From Limnochordales bacterium (lineage in GTDB: Bacteria > Bacillota > Limnochordia > Limnochordales > DUMU01), in contig JADBKP010000005.1 in the NCBI GenBank assembly GCA_014896315.1, positions 235,844 to 299,843 of the forward strand: a DNA stretch of 64,000 nt, read 5' to 3'. Below, piece by piece: positions 25,292-33,300 of this stretch (the first letter of the stretch is position 1; every line of letters starts with the position of its first letter). A program made the translations under genes and the position numbers. The notes below the pieces were generated by a model. That model worked only from the letters and a program-made list of their open reading frames with translations. It did not search any database and was not told where the DNA came from.

Positions 25292-25834
25292 TCACAGATG
25301 GAAAATGCCAAGGTAGGGGTCGGGCCAGATGCGGCCCGACCTTTCTTCCTGGGTTTGCGTTTCCGGCTGTTTCAGGAAAGGCCAAAGATCATGCCGGAGT
25401 GCCTGGGGATAAACGGGCAGTGGTTCGGCCTGCAATTCGGCCGGGGCGAACCAGCGGGCCTCCCTCCTGGGCCCGTCCGGATCATTCCAGCTCCACCGCT
25501 CAGGGCCGAGGGGAGCAGCGGGCAAGCCAAGGAAAAAGAGCTCTACTACATCCTCAGGCGTCAGCAAAGAGACGTAAATGAGCCTGTCCACGTGTACCGG
25601 CAGGCCGGTCTCTTCCTCGGCTTCGCGCTTTGCGGTCGCGCGCGGATCCTCGCCGGGATCAACCGTCCCGCCGGGAGTCACCCAGGCAGCACCGGATCGG
25701 GCTGTTATCAGCAGCAGGCGGTTGGCAGGGAGGCCATCTACCAGCACCAGCCGTGACGTCAGGCGGAAGCGGCGCGCGGCACTCTCCGCCATTCCCGCAA
25801 AAGGCCGCGGTTCAGGCAATGAATTCACCGCCAT
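25292..25834 (-). CDS. Nudix hydrolase
   Basis: This protein of up to 180 residues has a complete Nudix box (G-x5-E-x7-REAEEETG, about residues 55-77) that binds Mg2+ and cleaves nucleoside-diphosphate-linked compounds. The start region overlaps the end of the reductase gene by 23 bases; ATG 25834 is given, ATG 25792 is possible. The last 17 codons are written by the sequence of the sufB terminator hairpin, so the protein tail (SGRIWPDPYLGIFHL) may not be under selection as protein. Substrate not predictable. Confidence 0.83.
   Translation of the reverse strand: MAVNSLPEPRPFAGMAESAARRFRLTSRLVLVDGLPANRLLLITARSGAAWVTPGGTVDPGEDPRATAKREAEEETGLPVHVDRLIYVSLLTPEDVVELFFLGLPAAPLGPERWSWNDPDGPRREARWFAPAELQAEPLPVYPQALRHDLWPFLKQPETQTQEERSGRIWPDPYLGIFHL
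25318..25347 (+). terminator. Rho-independent terminator of sufB
   Basis: GGTCGGGCC (25318-25326) and GGCCCGACC (25333-25341) form a perfect 9-base-pair stem with a 6-base loop, followed by TTTCTT. The T-rich tail is only on the plus strand, so it serves sufB although it lies within the 3' end of the Nudix gene. Confidence 0.8.
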
Positions 25835-26630
25835 CCACGTTGATCACGTTGCCTGTGATCCAGTCAGTGCCCGAGGAGGCAAGCACCGCAATGGCCTTTG
25901 CGACGTCCTCGGGTCGGGTCAGGCGACCGCTCGGATTGTGCTGGATGCCTTGTTGGAGCATCTCTTCGTGTCCGGGAATCTTCCGCAGGGCCGGGGTATC
26001 GGTTATGCCGGCGCGCAGTGCGTTGACGGTGATGCCCCTCGGGGCGAGCTCGACTGCGAGTTGGCGGCAGTGGGACTCCAGCGCCGACTTGGCAGCCGAG
26101 ACGGCACCATAGGAGAACCAGGCTCTGGCTGATCCGGCGCTGGTCATGGCAAAGATGCGGGCGTGGGGAGCAAAAAGGCCGGCACGTACCAGATCCTGCA
26201 CCCAGTAAACAAGGGAGTTGGCCATCACATCGAGAGTCATCTCCAGCTGGGGCTGGCTTATGGCATCCTCGGGGCGATCGGCGATGAAAGGTTTGAGGCT
26301 GCCAAAGGCCAGGGAGTGAAGAAAAACTCTGATCCTGGCCTGACGTTCTTGCAGGGCCTGTATAACTTGCAGGCGCGTTTCGGGCGCGGCCGCGTTAAGG
26401 TTGAAAAAGAGGGCCTGCCGCCCCATGGCTTCAATGGCACTCTTGACCTCCTCCGCCTGGGGCAAGGTGGCCCGGCGGTCCAGGTGCACACCGACGATGT
26501 CCATCCCGGCGGCAGCCAGCTCCAGGGCGGTGGCCCTGCCGAAGCCGCTTGAGACCCCCAGGATCAGTGCCCACCCTTCCAGGCGGGGCATGTCGGCAGG
26601 GCGGTTGGCACTTGAGACTTCTACGGACAC
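25812..26630 (-). CDS. SDR-family reductase of the enoyl-ACP reductase (FabI/FabL) type
   Basis: The protein has about 272 residues. The Rossmann start reads ALILGVSSGFGRATALELA. The active site is Y-x6-K (SYGAVSAAKSALE), the spacing of FabI-type enoyl-ACP reductases rather than the Y-x3-K of ordinary SDRs, and FLHSLAFGSLKPF matches the FabI/FabL HSIAF loop. It most likely reduces an enoyl thioester in fatty-acid synthesis or a related carbonyl. GTG 26630 is chosen because GGGAGGA lies six bases upstream; the frame continues upstream without a ribosome site. The Nudix gene overlaps its end. Confidence 0.8.
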   Translation of the reverse strand: MSVEVSSANRPADMPRLEGWALILGVSSGFGRATALELAAAGMDIVGVHLDRRATLPQAEEVKSAIEAMGRQALFFNLNAAAPETRLQVIQALQERQARIRVFLHSLAFGSLKPFIADRPEDAISQPQLEMTLDVMANSLVYWVQDLVRAGLFAPHARIFAMTSAGSARAWFSYGAVSAAKSALESHCRQLAVELAPRGITVNALRAGITDTPALRKIPGHEEMLQQGIQHNPSGRLTRPEDVAKAIAVLASSGTDWITGNVINVDGGEFIA

Positions 26631-26791
26631 AGCTACTCCTCCCAATACGTTGAGTTGGTCCCGGACTCTACCAATGAGTATTCTCCTGGATACGATTGCG
26701 GGCGGGCTGGCATGACCGCTCCCGGGCATCTATTCGTCAGTTCACGAGGAATTCCTACCGGAGCAAGTAAAGGCGGGGAGAGAGAGGGAGG

Positions 26792-26814
26792 ATGTGCGGT
26801 GTACAACCGCACAT
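26792..26814. promoter_or_regulatory. Inverted repeat upstream of the reductase gene
   Basis: ATGTGCGGT (26792-26800), 5 bases, then ACCGCACAT (26806-26814): perfect 9-base arms. It lies between the hypothetical gene (stop 26885) and the reductase start (26630), about 160 bases upstream of the latter. No T tract follows on the minus strand, so an operator is likelier than a terminator. Confidence 0.5.
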
Positions 26815-26884
26815 TCACCAGGCGTTGACTGACCGGGCAAGGCGCAACCTCACCCTGTGCTTGCATGAGCTGCGGGTTGTCGTT

Positions 26885-27238
26885 TCAGGTGGGAACATAC
26901 CGGCACAGGAGGCGCAAGCGGTCGGGAGGCAGGGGTATGCCATCGTTGACGTGCAATAGCCGAAAGTCGAACCGCACGTAGCTCAGGTAGTCGTTGATCT
27001 GGGTCAGCTCAATCACTGCCACCGGGTACAGGGTCGACCCCTGCAACAAGGCTACCTCCGCCCGGGCTCCCGGCTGCAACAGGCCGCTGCGTATGTCGTC
27101 CAGGACGTCCGGTTCGATATGCGTCGTGGCATAGGCGAGGTGGTACATGCTTCCGGCCTTCAGCTGATGGAGTGTCTCTACAACCCAGGAATGTTCAACG
27201 ATTAGCTGCAGACGCCGCCTGGGAAGATCTTCCTCCAT
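26885..27238 (-). CDS. Hypothetical protein, 117 residues
   Basis: I do not recognise this protein. It starts at ATG 27238 with GAGGTGA six bases upstream, a good ribosome site. It is a soluble, mixed alpha/beta-looking protein with no signal peptide and a single cysteine near the C terminus (LLCRYVPT). The acidic-basic start (MEEDLPRRR) is followed by a hydrophobic strand. It lies upstream of the reductase gene in the same direction, but a 254-base gap with an inverted repeat separates them. Confidence 0.6.
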   Translation of the reverse strand: MEEDLPRRRLQLIVEHSWVVETLHQLKAGSMYHLAYATTHIEPDVLDDIRSGLLQPGARAEVALLQGSTLYPVAVIELTQINDYLSYVRFDFRLLHVNDGIPLPPDRLRLLCRYVPT

Positions 27239-27372
27239 TACATTTCACCTCGGCAGCCCCCGCCAGACTGGCTCTTTGCTGCGTGGGGTTGAGTTACTCT
27301 ATTCTATGCGGCACGGGTAGGCTCGTTGCCTATCCTCGTAGCGTAGCTCGCCCCTTGTCCGCACGGGGTCGT

Positions 27373-28479
27373 CTACCGGGCCGCTACATCCGCCAGCGGC
27401 ATTACAGGAATTGCCACCCCGTTCTTCCAGGCGGCGAGGAGTGCCTCCCGATCGTATACGGTTCTGCCGCTCTCCTCGTTCCAGGCAGCCGGGTCGTTTA
27501 TGTACACATCTCCCGTTTCCGTAAATCCCCGCACCACCAGCAGATGGCCGGACGTAGAGGATATGGGGGCGCCCGGGAGCTCACCGGGACCGAAGCGGAC
27601 CGAGATTATCACCGGGTGTCCGGCGAGGATTTCGGCCTCAACTCCCTCCCAGTCAGAAAAACGGGTTACGTAGCTCGCCAGGCCGAGCTCGGCTGCTGCC
27701 GCCGCCAGGAAAGGCCAGTTGCCGTAGATGCCGTTCAGCTCGTCGTAAGCCAGAGCGGCCACCGTAGCGGTGGGAAGGTGCTTGCCATAGTAGTCGAGGA
27801 TCATGGCGAGGGAGGTGGGGCCACAGATCCGGCCGGAGATGGAAGGATCCTCCCAGCGCTGCGACCGGAAAGGTACGTCCAGCATCTTGCCCCAGGCGGG
27901 GTGGGTGTCTGCCTGTGGGCTGGCTTTCGCGGGTGGGGCCAGCGGGGTGGAACCGACCAGCGCGAGCAATCCCACGCGGGGGGAATTCCCCGTTTCGCTG
28001 GCGGTGAGGGTTAGCCGGAGCTGCACCCGTCGCGTCGGTTCGCGCAGGACCAGGGTGTCCTCATTCACCCAGCCGGATGCGTCCCGGCGCAAGCCCGGTG
28101 CACCCCGGCCGCCCGGCCATACGGCCAGTGAAAACCAGGGGGTCCAAAGGTCCTCGGCAACCTGGGCACGCATCTCCACCCGCAAGGTCGCTCCCGGCGG
28201 TGTGCGCGAATTCCACGAAACGACGATTTCGGTAACGGGCAGCTTGAGCTCGCAGATGGCAGTGGTCAGATAGCCTTCTCCTCGCGCTCTTCCCCGAGCG
28301 TCCAGTTCCCAGCCGGAGAAGTCGCCATCGACCCAGCACACCCCATCGGTGGTCACGTCGCTGAAGGCTTCCCGTGAGGCAAACACCAGCGTCTCGGACT
28401 GGGGCGCTGCCTGCACCGGGCCCGTGCAGGCAGCCATCACCAGGAGGGCTGCCAGGACAAAACCTGCCAGGATATCCAC
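27373..28479 (-). CDS. Secreted C39-like cysteine peptidase
   Basis: The 368-residue protein has an N-terminal signal (MDILAGFVLAALLVMAACTG). The cysteine could make it a lipoprotein, though Met at -3 is not ideal for a lipobox. Residues 30-200 form a beta-rich domain. The C-terminal part is a papain-like C39_2 peptidase: Cys in GRICGPTSLAMILDYYG (about residue 225), His in SGHLLVVRGFTETGDVYINDPA (about 320), and the DP pair after it. GGGAGGTAGAGGC lies just before ATG 28479. C39_2 proteins are not tied to bacteriocin export; here no ABC exporter is fused or nearby. The target protein is unknown. Confidence 0.83.
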   Translation of the reverse strand: MDILAGFVLAALLVMAACTGPVQAAPQSETLVFASREAFSDVTTDGVCWVDGDFSGWELDARGRARGEGYLTTAICELKLPVTEIVVSWNSRTPPGATLRVEMRAQVAEDLWTPWFSLAVWPGGRGAPGLRRDASGWVNEDTLVLREPTRRVQLRLTLTASETGNSPRVGLLALVGSTPLAPPAKASPQADTHPAWGKMLDVPFRSQRWEDPSISGRICGPTSLAMILDYYGKHLPTATVAALAYDELNGIYGNWPFLAAAAAELGLASYVTRFSDWEGVEAEILAGHPVIISVRFGPGELPGAPISSTSGHLLVVRGFTETGDVYINDPAAWNEESGRTVYDREALLAAWKNGVAIPVMPLADVAAR

Positions 28480-28617
28480 ATGCCTCTACCTCCCAGCTCC
28501 TGTCAATTGGCTTCTCGGGAACTGCCGGCTTCCCACGAACCTTTTCCGCATGGATGTGGTGACTCCTGCCGCCCGGCCCGCCGGCCGCGGGCTTGGCGCG
28601 ATTGCCAATAAAAGCTC

Positions 28618-28646
28618 TTGCGTTTCACTCTGCCGGCAGTTAGAAT
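28618..28646 (+). promoter_or_regulatory. Promoter of the glutamate synthase gene
   Basis: TTGCGT (28618-28623), 17 bases, and TAGAAT (28641-28646) form a good SigA-type promoter, giving a leader of about 60 bases before ATG 28713. Confidence 0.6.
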
Positions 28647-28712
28647 CAGTGACACCAAACGAGAGTAAGACTTTCACACAATGGAAATTAATCGTGTGGA
28701 GGGACGAGGAGG

Positions 28713-31700
28713 ATGCGCCTCTTTTCCCAATGGGAGGGTTGCCCGGGTCCAACGGGTGAGTCGATCCGAGCCGTTCGGGACGAACGGGATGCCTGCGGGG
28801 TGGTCGCCGTTATCGATAAAGACGGGCGGGCAGGCCGGCAGGTGGTGGAGACCGCCCGGCGGGCGCTCGGCATGATGCGCCACCGCGCCGGCGAAGTAGC
28901 GGGCGAGGGGGATGGTACGGGGCTGCTCCTGGACCTCCCGCGCTCGCTGTGGGCTGAATGGCTAAAAGAGCAGGGGGCGGCGCCGGAATTGGCCAGACGT
29001 CCTGATTTTGTAGTCGGCCACTTCTTTCTTCCCCGGAAGGGGGCAAAAGAAGTGCAGGCCGAAGTCCGGCGGGAACTGGTAGCAGCCGGACTGCGCCTGC
29101 TCGCGGAAAGGGAGGGCTGCACGGTCCGGGAGGCACTCGGTCCGCAGGCCAGGCGGGAGGAACCGCTTTTCTGGCAGGTTGCTGCCATACCCGTGGCTTT
29201 GCCGGTCTGCGACGCACCGCCCGCCGGCCGGCAGGCATTGGATCGGAGGTTGCTGCAAGCCGAGGTGGAGCTGGAACGCCGCCTGCCGCTCCACGTGGTC
29301 TCGCTCAGCCGTCATACGGTGGTCTACAAGGTACGGGGTAGCCTCGAAACCCTGTGGGGCTACTATCCCGACCTTTCCAGCCCGCACTTGACGGCAGTAG
29401 CCTGCATCGGCCACAACCGCTACTCCACCAATACCTGGTCATCATTTGCCCGGGTACAACCCTTTTCGTTTCTCGCCCACAACGGAGAGATCAACACCAT
29501 AGCCCAGCTGCGACGCCAGGCGGAGATGATCGGCATTGAGCCCTGCGTGGATGGCAGTGATTCACAGGATCTCAACCGTGTCCTCGCCCACCTCGTACTG
29601 CGAGACGGGCTGACCTTACTGGAGGCGATGGAGCTGCTCTTTCCTCCCATTGAGCATGAGCTGGAACAGTACCGCCCGGAATTGCAGGATCTCTACCGGT
29701 ATTTGCGCCAGCTCTTCGGACCCTTTGCCCAGGGGCCGGCGGCCGTCTTTGCCCGGGCCGGGGATTGGCTCGAGTTTAGCGTGGATGCCATGGGATTGCG
29801 GCCGCTATGGCGTCTGGAGACGGAAAACCACTGGGTCTTTTCATCGGAGCCCGGGGTTGTCCCGGTAGATATGCTGGTGGCAGATCCGCGGCCCTTTGCT
29901 CCCGGGGAGAAGGAGGCGGTACTGCTTGGCCCGGCGGGCTGCCGTCTGTGGGAGTATCCTGCCATCCAGGAATTCGTGCTGCAGAAGGCCGGCGAACGGG
30001 GGCTACCGGTGAAGGGCGGCCAAAGCCATCTGCTGCTTGCGGCTGGACTCAGTCCCCCCGAAGCTGCAATAGCGGAAAAGGTGGCGGAGGAGCTGCCCTT
30101 CCCCGCCGAAGCGCTGGAGCGAGTCCTGGCCGGAGCAGGATGGCAGCAGGACGATCAACGGCTGGTCAAAGAGATGGCTGAGTCCGGTGCGGAACCTATA
30201 GCTTCGCTGGGTTATGACGCGCCGCTGGCGGCGCTGGGCAAGACTCCGGTCAACCTGGCAGATTTCTGCCAGGAGACGGTGGCGGTGGTAACCAACCCGG
30301 CTATCGACCGGGAGCGGGAGATGGAGCATTTCTCCTTGAGAACCGTGGTGGCCGGCCGGCCGGACTGGCCGTGGGGGGAGCAGAGCCAGCGTGGCACCGG
30401 AGTCAACCCCAGCTTCCATACCGTAGAGCTGCCCACGCCTCTGCTTTTCCATGAGAACGAAGTGATCTCCACACTGCCGGCGGACGGATGGCGGCGGCTG
30501 GAGACAGTGGTGCGGCCCGGCGAATCGGTGCTGTCGGCCTGCAAAAGGTTGGGTGCCGAAGCTGTGACAGCTGCCCGTGCCAATTGCCTGGTGCTCGTGC
30601 TAGATGACGGTTTGGCTGTAGCCGGGCGGGCCGGCTGGCTCGATCCGCACCTGGCGCTGGCCGCGGTCGAGCAGGCGCTGGGACGGCTCCGTCGCGGTAT
30701 CGGTGTGATCTTGCGCTCCGCTGGGCTGAGAAATCTCCACGACATCATGGTAGCAATCGGCCTGGGGGCGGAAGCCGTGGTCCCGTACGCCCTCTGGGCT
30801 CAAGCCGCACGAGTCGATACTGCGGGCGCCGGGGTGATTCGGGCCCGCCAAGCCCTCAGCAAGGGGATTGAGAAAGTCATCGCTACTTTAGGTATTCACG
30901 AGCTGCGCGGGTACGGCCGGCTCTTTGCTGCCATCGGTTTGGATCCCGAGGTGGCCCGGTTTCTGGGTGTTGTCAACTGGGCCGGCTCGGAGAAGGCGGG
31001 TTACGGCTGGAAACAAATGGAGGAGGAAAGTGCGAGGAGGCGGCGGATCTTTGCCGGGGAAGAGGCTGCTAAGCCGTCCCGCCCCTTCCATCTGTATCCG
31101 AGGATCTGGAAGCAGGCGGCTGCTGTGGCCGAGGGGCGGGAGCCGTACTCCGCTTACGAGGAGACGGTGGAAAGGCTCGTGGCGACGGATCCGGTGGCTC
31201 TTCGCCATTTGCTGGGATTCCGAGAACTGCATGACAAAGAGCCGCTCGCGCCGGCCCGGGTCGATGTCAGCATTGACGGATACGATTACCCCTTCGTGAT
31301 CGGCTCGATGTCTTTTGGTTCACAAGGCGAAACAGCCTACCGGGCCTATGCAGAAGCTGCGTACCGGGCGAACATCGTTTGTATGAACGGAGAGGGAGGC
31401 GAGCTTGCCGATCTGCTCGGCCGCTATTTTCGCCATCGTGGCATCCAGGTAGCTTCGGGACGCTTTGGTATCACCGCCGAGGTGGTCAATTCCGCTCGCT
31501 TTCTTGAGATCAAGATCGGGCAGGGGGCCAAACCGGGCGAAGGCGGGCATCTGCCCGGGCGCAAGGTGACTCCCAAAGTGGCCGCTGCCCGTCATACCCA
31601 GGCCGGCATCGAGCTGATCTCGCCTTCGAACAACCACGACATCTATTCGATAGAAGACCTGGCCCAGATAATCCATGAACTGAAAACCGTCAATCCCTGC

Positions 31701-33293
31701 GCCCGGATAGTCGTGAAGGTGCCGGTTGTGCCCGGGATCGGCACCATAGCGGTTGGCATCGCCAAGGCCGGAGCGGACATCATCAACCTTTCCGGCTTCG
31801 ATGGTGGAACCGGAGCGGCTCGGGCTCACGCAATTCGCCATGTGGGCCTGCCGGCCGAGATTGGCGTCACGGAAGCCCACCGGGCCCTGATAACGGCCGG
31901 CCTGCGGAGCCGGGTCGAGCTCTGGTGTGATGGGGGGATGAAGACGGCGGCCGATGTTCTCAAGATGATTCTGCTCGGGGCGGATCGGGTCGGATTCGGT
32001 ACGCTGGCCATGGTGGCCATCGGGTGTACCATCTGCCGCAGCTGCCAGCTCGGCACCTGCCACGTGGGCATCACCACCCAGATTGCCTCCCGGCAGGAGG
32101 CAGAAAAGTACGGTTTGAAGCGTTTCGAACCGCGGCTTTTTGAGCTGGCGGCCGATCACCTGGCGTCCTTCTTCCGGGGCATGGGTGAAGAACTGAGAAA
32201 GCTCGTGGCCGGCCTCGGGGCAACGAGCGTGCGGGAGCTGGTGGGGCGCGGCGACCTGCTGGTGCAGGTGCGCGGAAATGATCGGGTGGACTTGAGCGAG
32301 TTCCTGGCTCCTCTCCCGGTGCCGACAGCGCGAGAGCCGGTGGGAGCAGCCGCGAGCGCACAACTCACCGGCGCCGCAGCCGCGGCAGCACCGGCGGCGG
32401 GCCGTATGTGCCGAACGCCGACGTTCAGCAGGGTGGTGGAGGTCACCGGTGATGTGGGCTCCGGGGCAGCACAGTTTAACGGGGAACTCGTCGGCTGCCA
32501 GCAACGTGTCGTCGGTACGGACGTGGCGGGAGAGACGGCGCGCCGTCGCATCTTTGGCGGGCCGGTTGCCCTCCCGAAGCGGCAAGTAGTCCGGGGTATT
32601 CCCGGCAATGGTCTGGCCGCCTTTTTGACCGACGGGCTCGAGATTGTGGTCCGGGGTGCTGCCCAGGACGGGACGGCGAAAATGGCCCATGGTGGGTTGC
32701 TGGCCGTCCTTAAGGGTCAGGGTGCCGGCGGCCTGCTGGTAGGCGGCAATGTGGGTAAGAGCTTTGCCTACGGCGCGCAGCGGGGCTTGTTGATTGTCCA
32801 GGGAGATGCGGACAGCCGGGCCTGTGTACGTCTCTCCGGTGCGGATGTGATCTTCGCTGCCGAACCCCGGCGGCCTGTAGCGAGAACGGGGGGGAATCTT
32901 GGCCTGGCGGCGAATCTGAAGGGCTTTGCGTTTGAGTACATGACGGGCGGCCGGGTCGTGGTACTTGGCGATCCGGGACCATGGATCTGCTCCGGGATGA
33001 CGGGCGGGGTCGTTTATCTTCGCTACTGGCCGGAGATGGGGCTGGACGAGACGGCGCTACGTCACCGGCTGGCCCGGGGGGCGAAGGTCAGGCTCGAGCC
33101 CGTAGGAGAAAGGGGTATCGCCGACATCCGGGAGCTGCTCGGAGCGTATCTCGGCCTGCTGTCGCTCTACGGTCAACCGGAGGAAGCCACCCGCCTGCGA
33201 CCGCTGTGGGAAGATCCTGCGGCGCACTTCTGGCAGGTGGTGCCCCAAGTCCCGCCGTCGTCGGTGCAGGCAGAAGCCGTCTCCACGGAGTGA
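28713..33293 (+). CDS. gltB: Glutamate synthase, large subunit
   Basis: This 1526-residue enzyme is a full-length GltB. Its order is: a short propeptide; Cys28 (DACGVVAV), which should become the N-terminal nucleophile of the class II amidotransferase domain; a central domain; the FMN-binding synthase domain (SMSFGSQGETAYRAYAEA, then GGTGAARAHAIRH); a 3Fe-4S site C-x5-C-x4-C in GCTICRSCQLGTC; and the C-terminal beta-helix domain. It makes two glutamates from glutamine and 2-oxoglutarate. GGAGGG and GAGGAGG precede ATG 28713. No gltD (small subunit) adjoins it, so the electron donor may be ferredoxin or a distant GltD. Confidence 0.95.
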   Translation: MRLFSQWEGCPGPTGESIRAVRDERDACGVVAVIDKDGRAGRQVVETARRALGMMRHRAGEVAGEGDGTGLLLDLPRSLWAEWLKEQGAAPELARRPDFVVGHFFLPRKGAKEVQAEVRRELVAAGLRLLAEREGCTVREALGPQARREEPLFWQVAAIPVALPVCDAPPAGRQALDRRLLQAEVELERRLPLHVVSLSRHTVVYKVRGSLETLWGYYPDLSSPHLTAVACIGHNRYSTNTWSSFARVQPFSFLAHNGEINTIAQLRRQAEMIGIEPCVDGSDSQDLNRVLAHLVLRDGLTLLEAMELLFPPIEHELEQYRPELQDLYRYLRQLFGPFAQGPAAVFARAGDWLEFSVDAMGLRPLWRLETENHWVFSSEPGVVPVDMLVADPRPFAPGEKEAVLLGPAGCRLWEYPAIQEFVLQKAGERGLPVKGGQSHLLLAAGLSPPEAAIAEKVAEELPFPAEALERVLAGAGWQQDDQRLVKEMAESGAEPIASLGYDAPLAALGKTPVNLADFCQETVAVVTNPAIDREREMEHFSLRTVVAGRPDWPWGEQSQRGTGVNPSFHTVELPTPLLFHENEVISTLPADGWRRLETVVRPGESVLSACKRLGAEAVTAARANCLVLVLDDGLAVAGRAGWLDPHLALAAVEQALGRLRRGIGVILRSAGLRNLHDIMVAIGLGAEAVVPYALWAQAARVDTAGAGVIRARQALSKGIEKVIATLGIHELRGYGRLFAAIGLDPEVARFLGVVNWAGSEKAGYGWKQMEEESARRRRIFAGEEAAKPSRPFHLYPRIWKQAAAVAEGREPYSAYEETVERLVATDPVALRHLLGFRELHDKEPLAPARVDVSIDGYDYPFVIGSMSFGSQGETAYRAYAEAAYRANIVCMNGEGGELADLLGRYFRHRGIQVASGRFGITAEVVNSARFLEIKIGQGAKPGEGGHLPGRKVTPKVAAARHTQAGIELISPSNNHDIYSIEDLAQIIHELKTVNPCARIVVKVPVVPGIGTIAVGIAKAGADIINLSGFDGGTGAARAHAIRHVGLPAEIGVTEAHRALITAGLRSRVELWCDGGMKTAADVLKMILLGADRVGFGTLAMVAIGCTICRSCQLGTCHVGITTQIASRQEAEKYGLKRFEPRLFELAADHLASFFRGMGEELRKLVAGLGATSVRELVGRGDLLVQVRGNDRVDLSEFLAPLPVPTAREPVGAAASAQLTGAAAAAAPAAGRMCRTPTFSRVVEVTGDVGSGAAQFNGELVGCQQRVVGTDVAGETARRRIFGGPVALPKRQVVRGIPGNGLAAFLTDGLEIVVRGAAQDGTAKMAHGGLLAVLKGQGAGGLLVGGNVGKSFAYGAQRGLLIVQGDADSRACVRLSGADVIFAAEPRRPVARTGGNLGLAANLKGFAFEYMTGGRVVVLGDPGPWICSGMTGGVVYLRYWPEMGLDETALRHRLARGAKVRLEPVGERGIADIRELLGAYLGLLSLYGQPEEATRLRPLWEDPAAHFWQVVPQVPPSSVQAEAVSTE

Positions 33294-33300
33294 CCGGACG

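Noticed and set aside
31320..32690. 456-codon open frame antisense to gltB
   Set aside because: High-GC codon use in gltB leaves long stop-free antisense frames; this one has no recognisable domain and no ribosome site.
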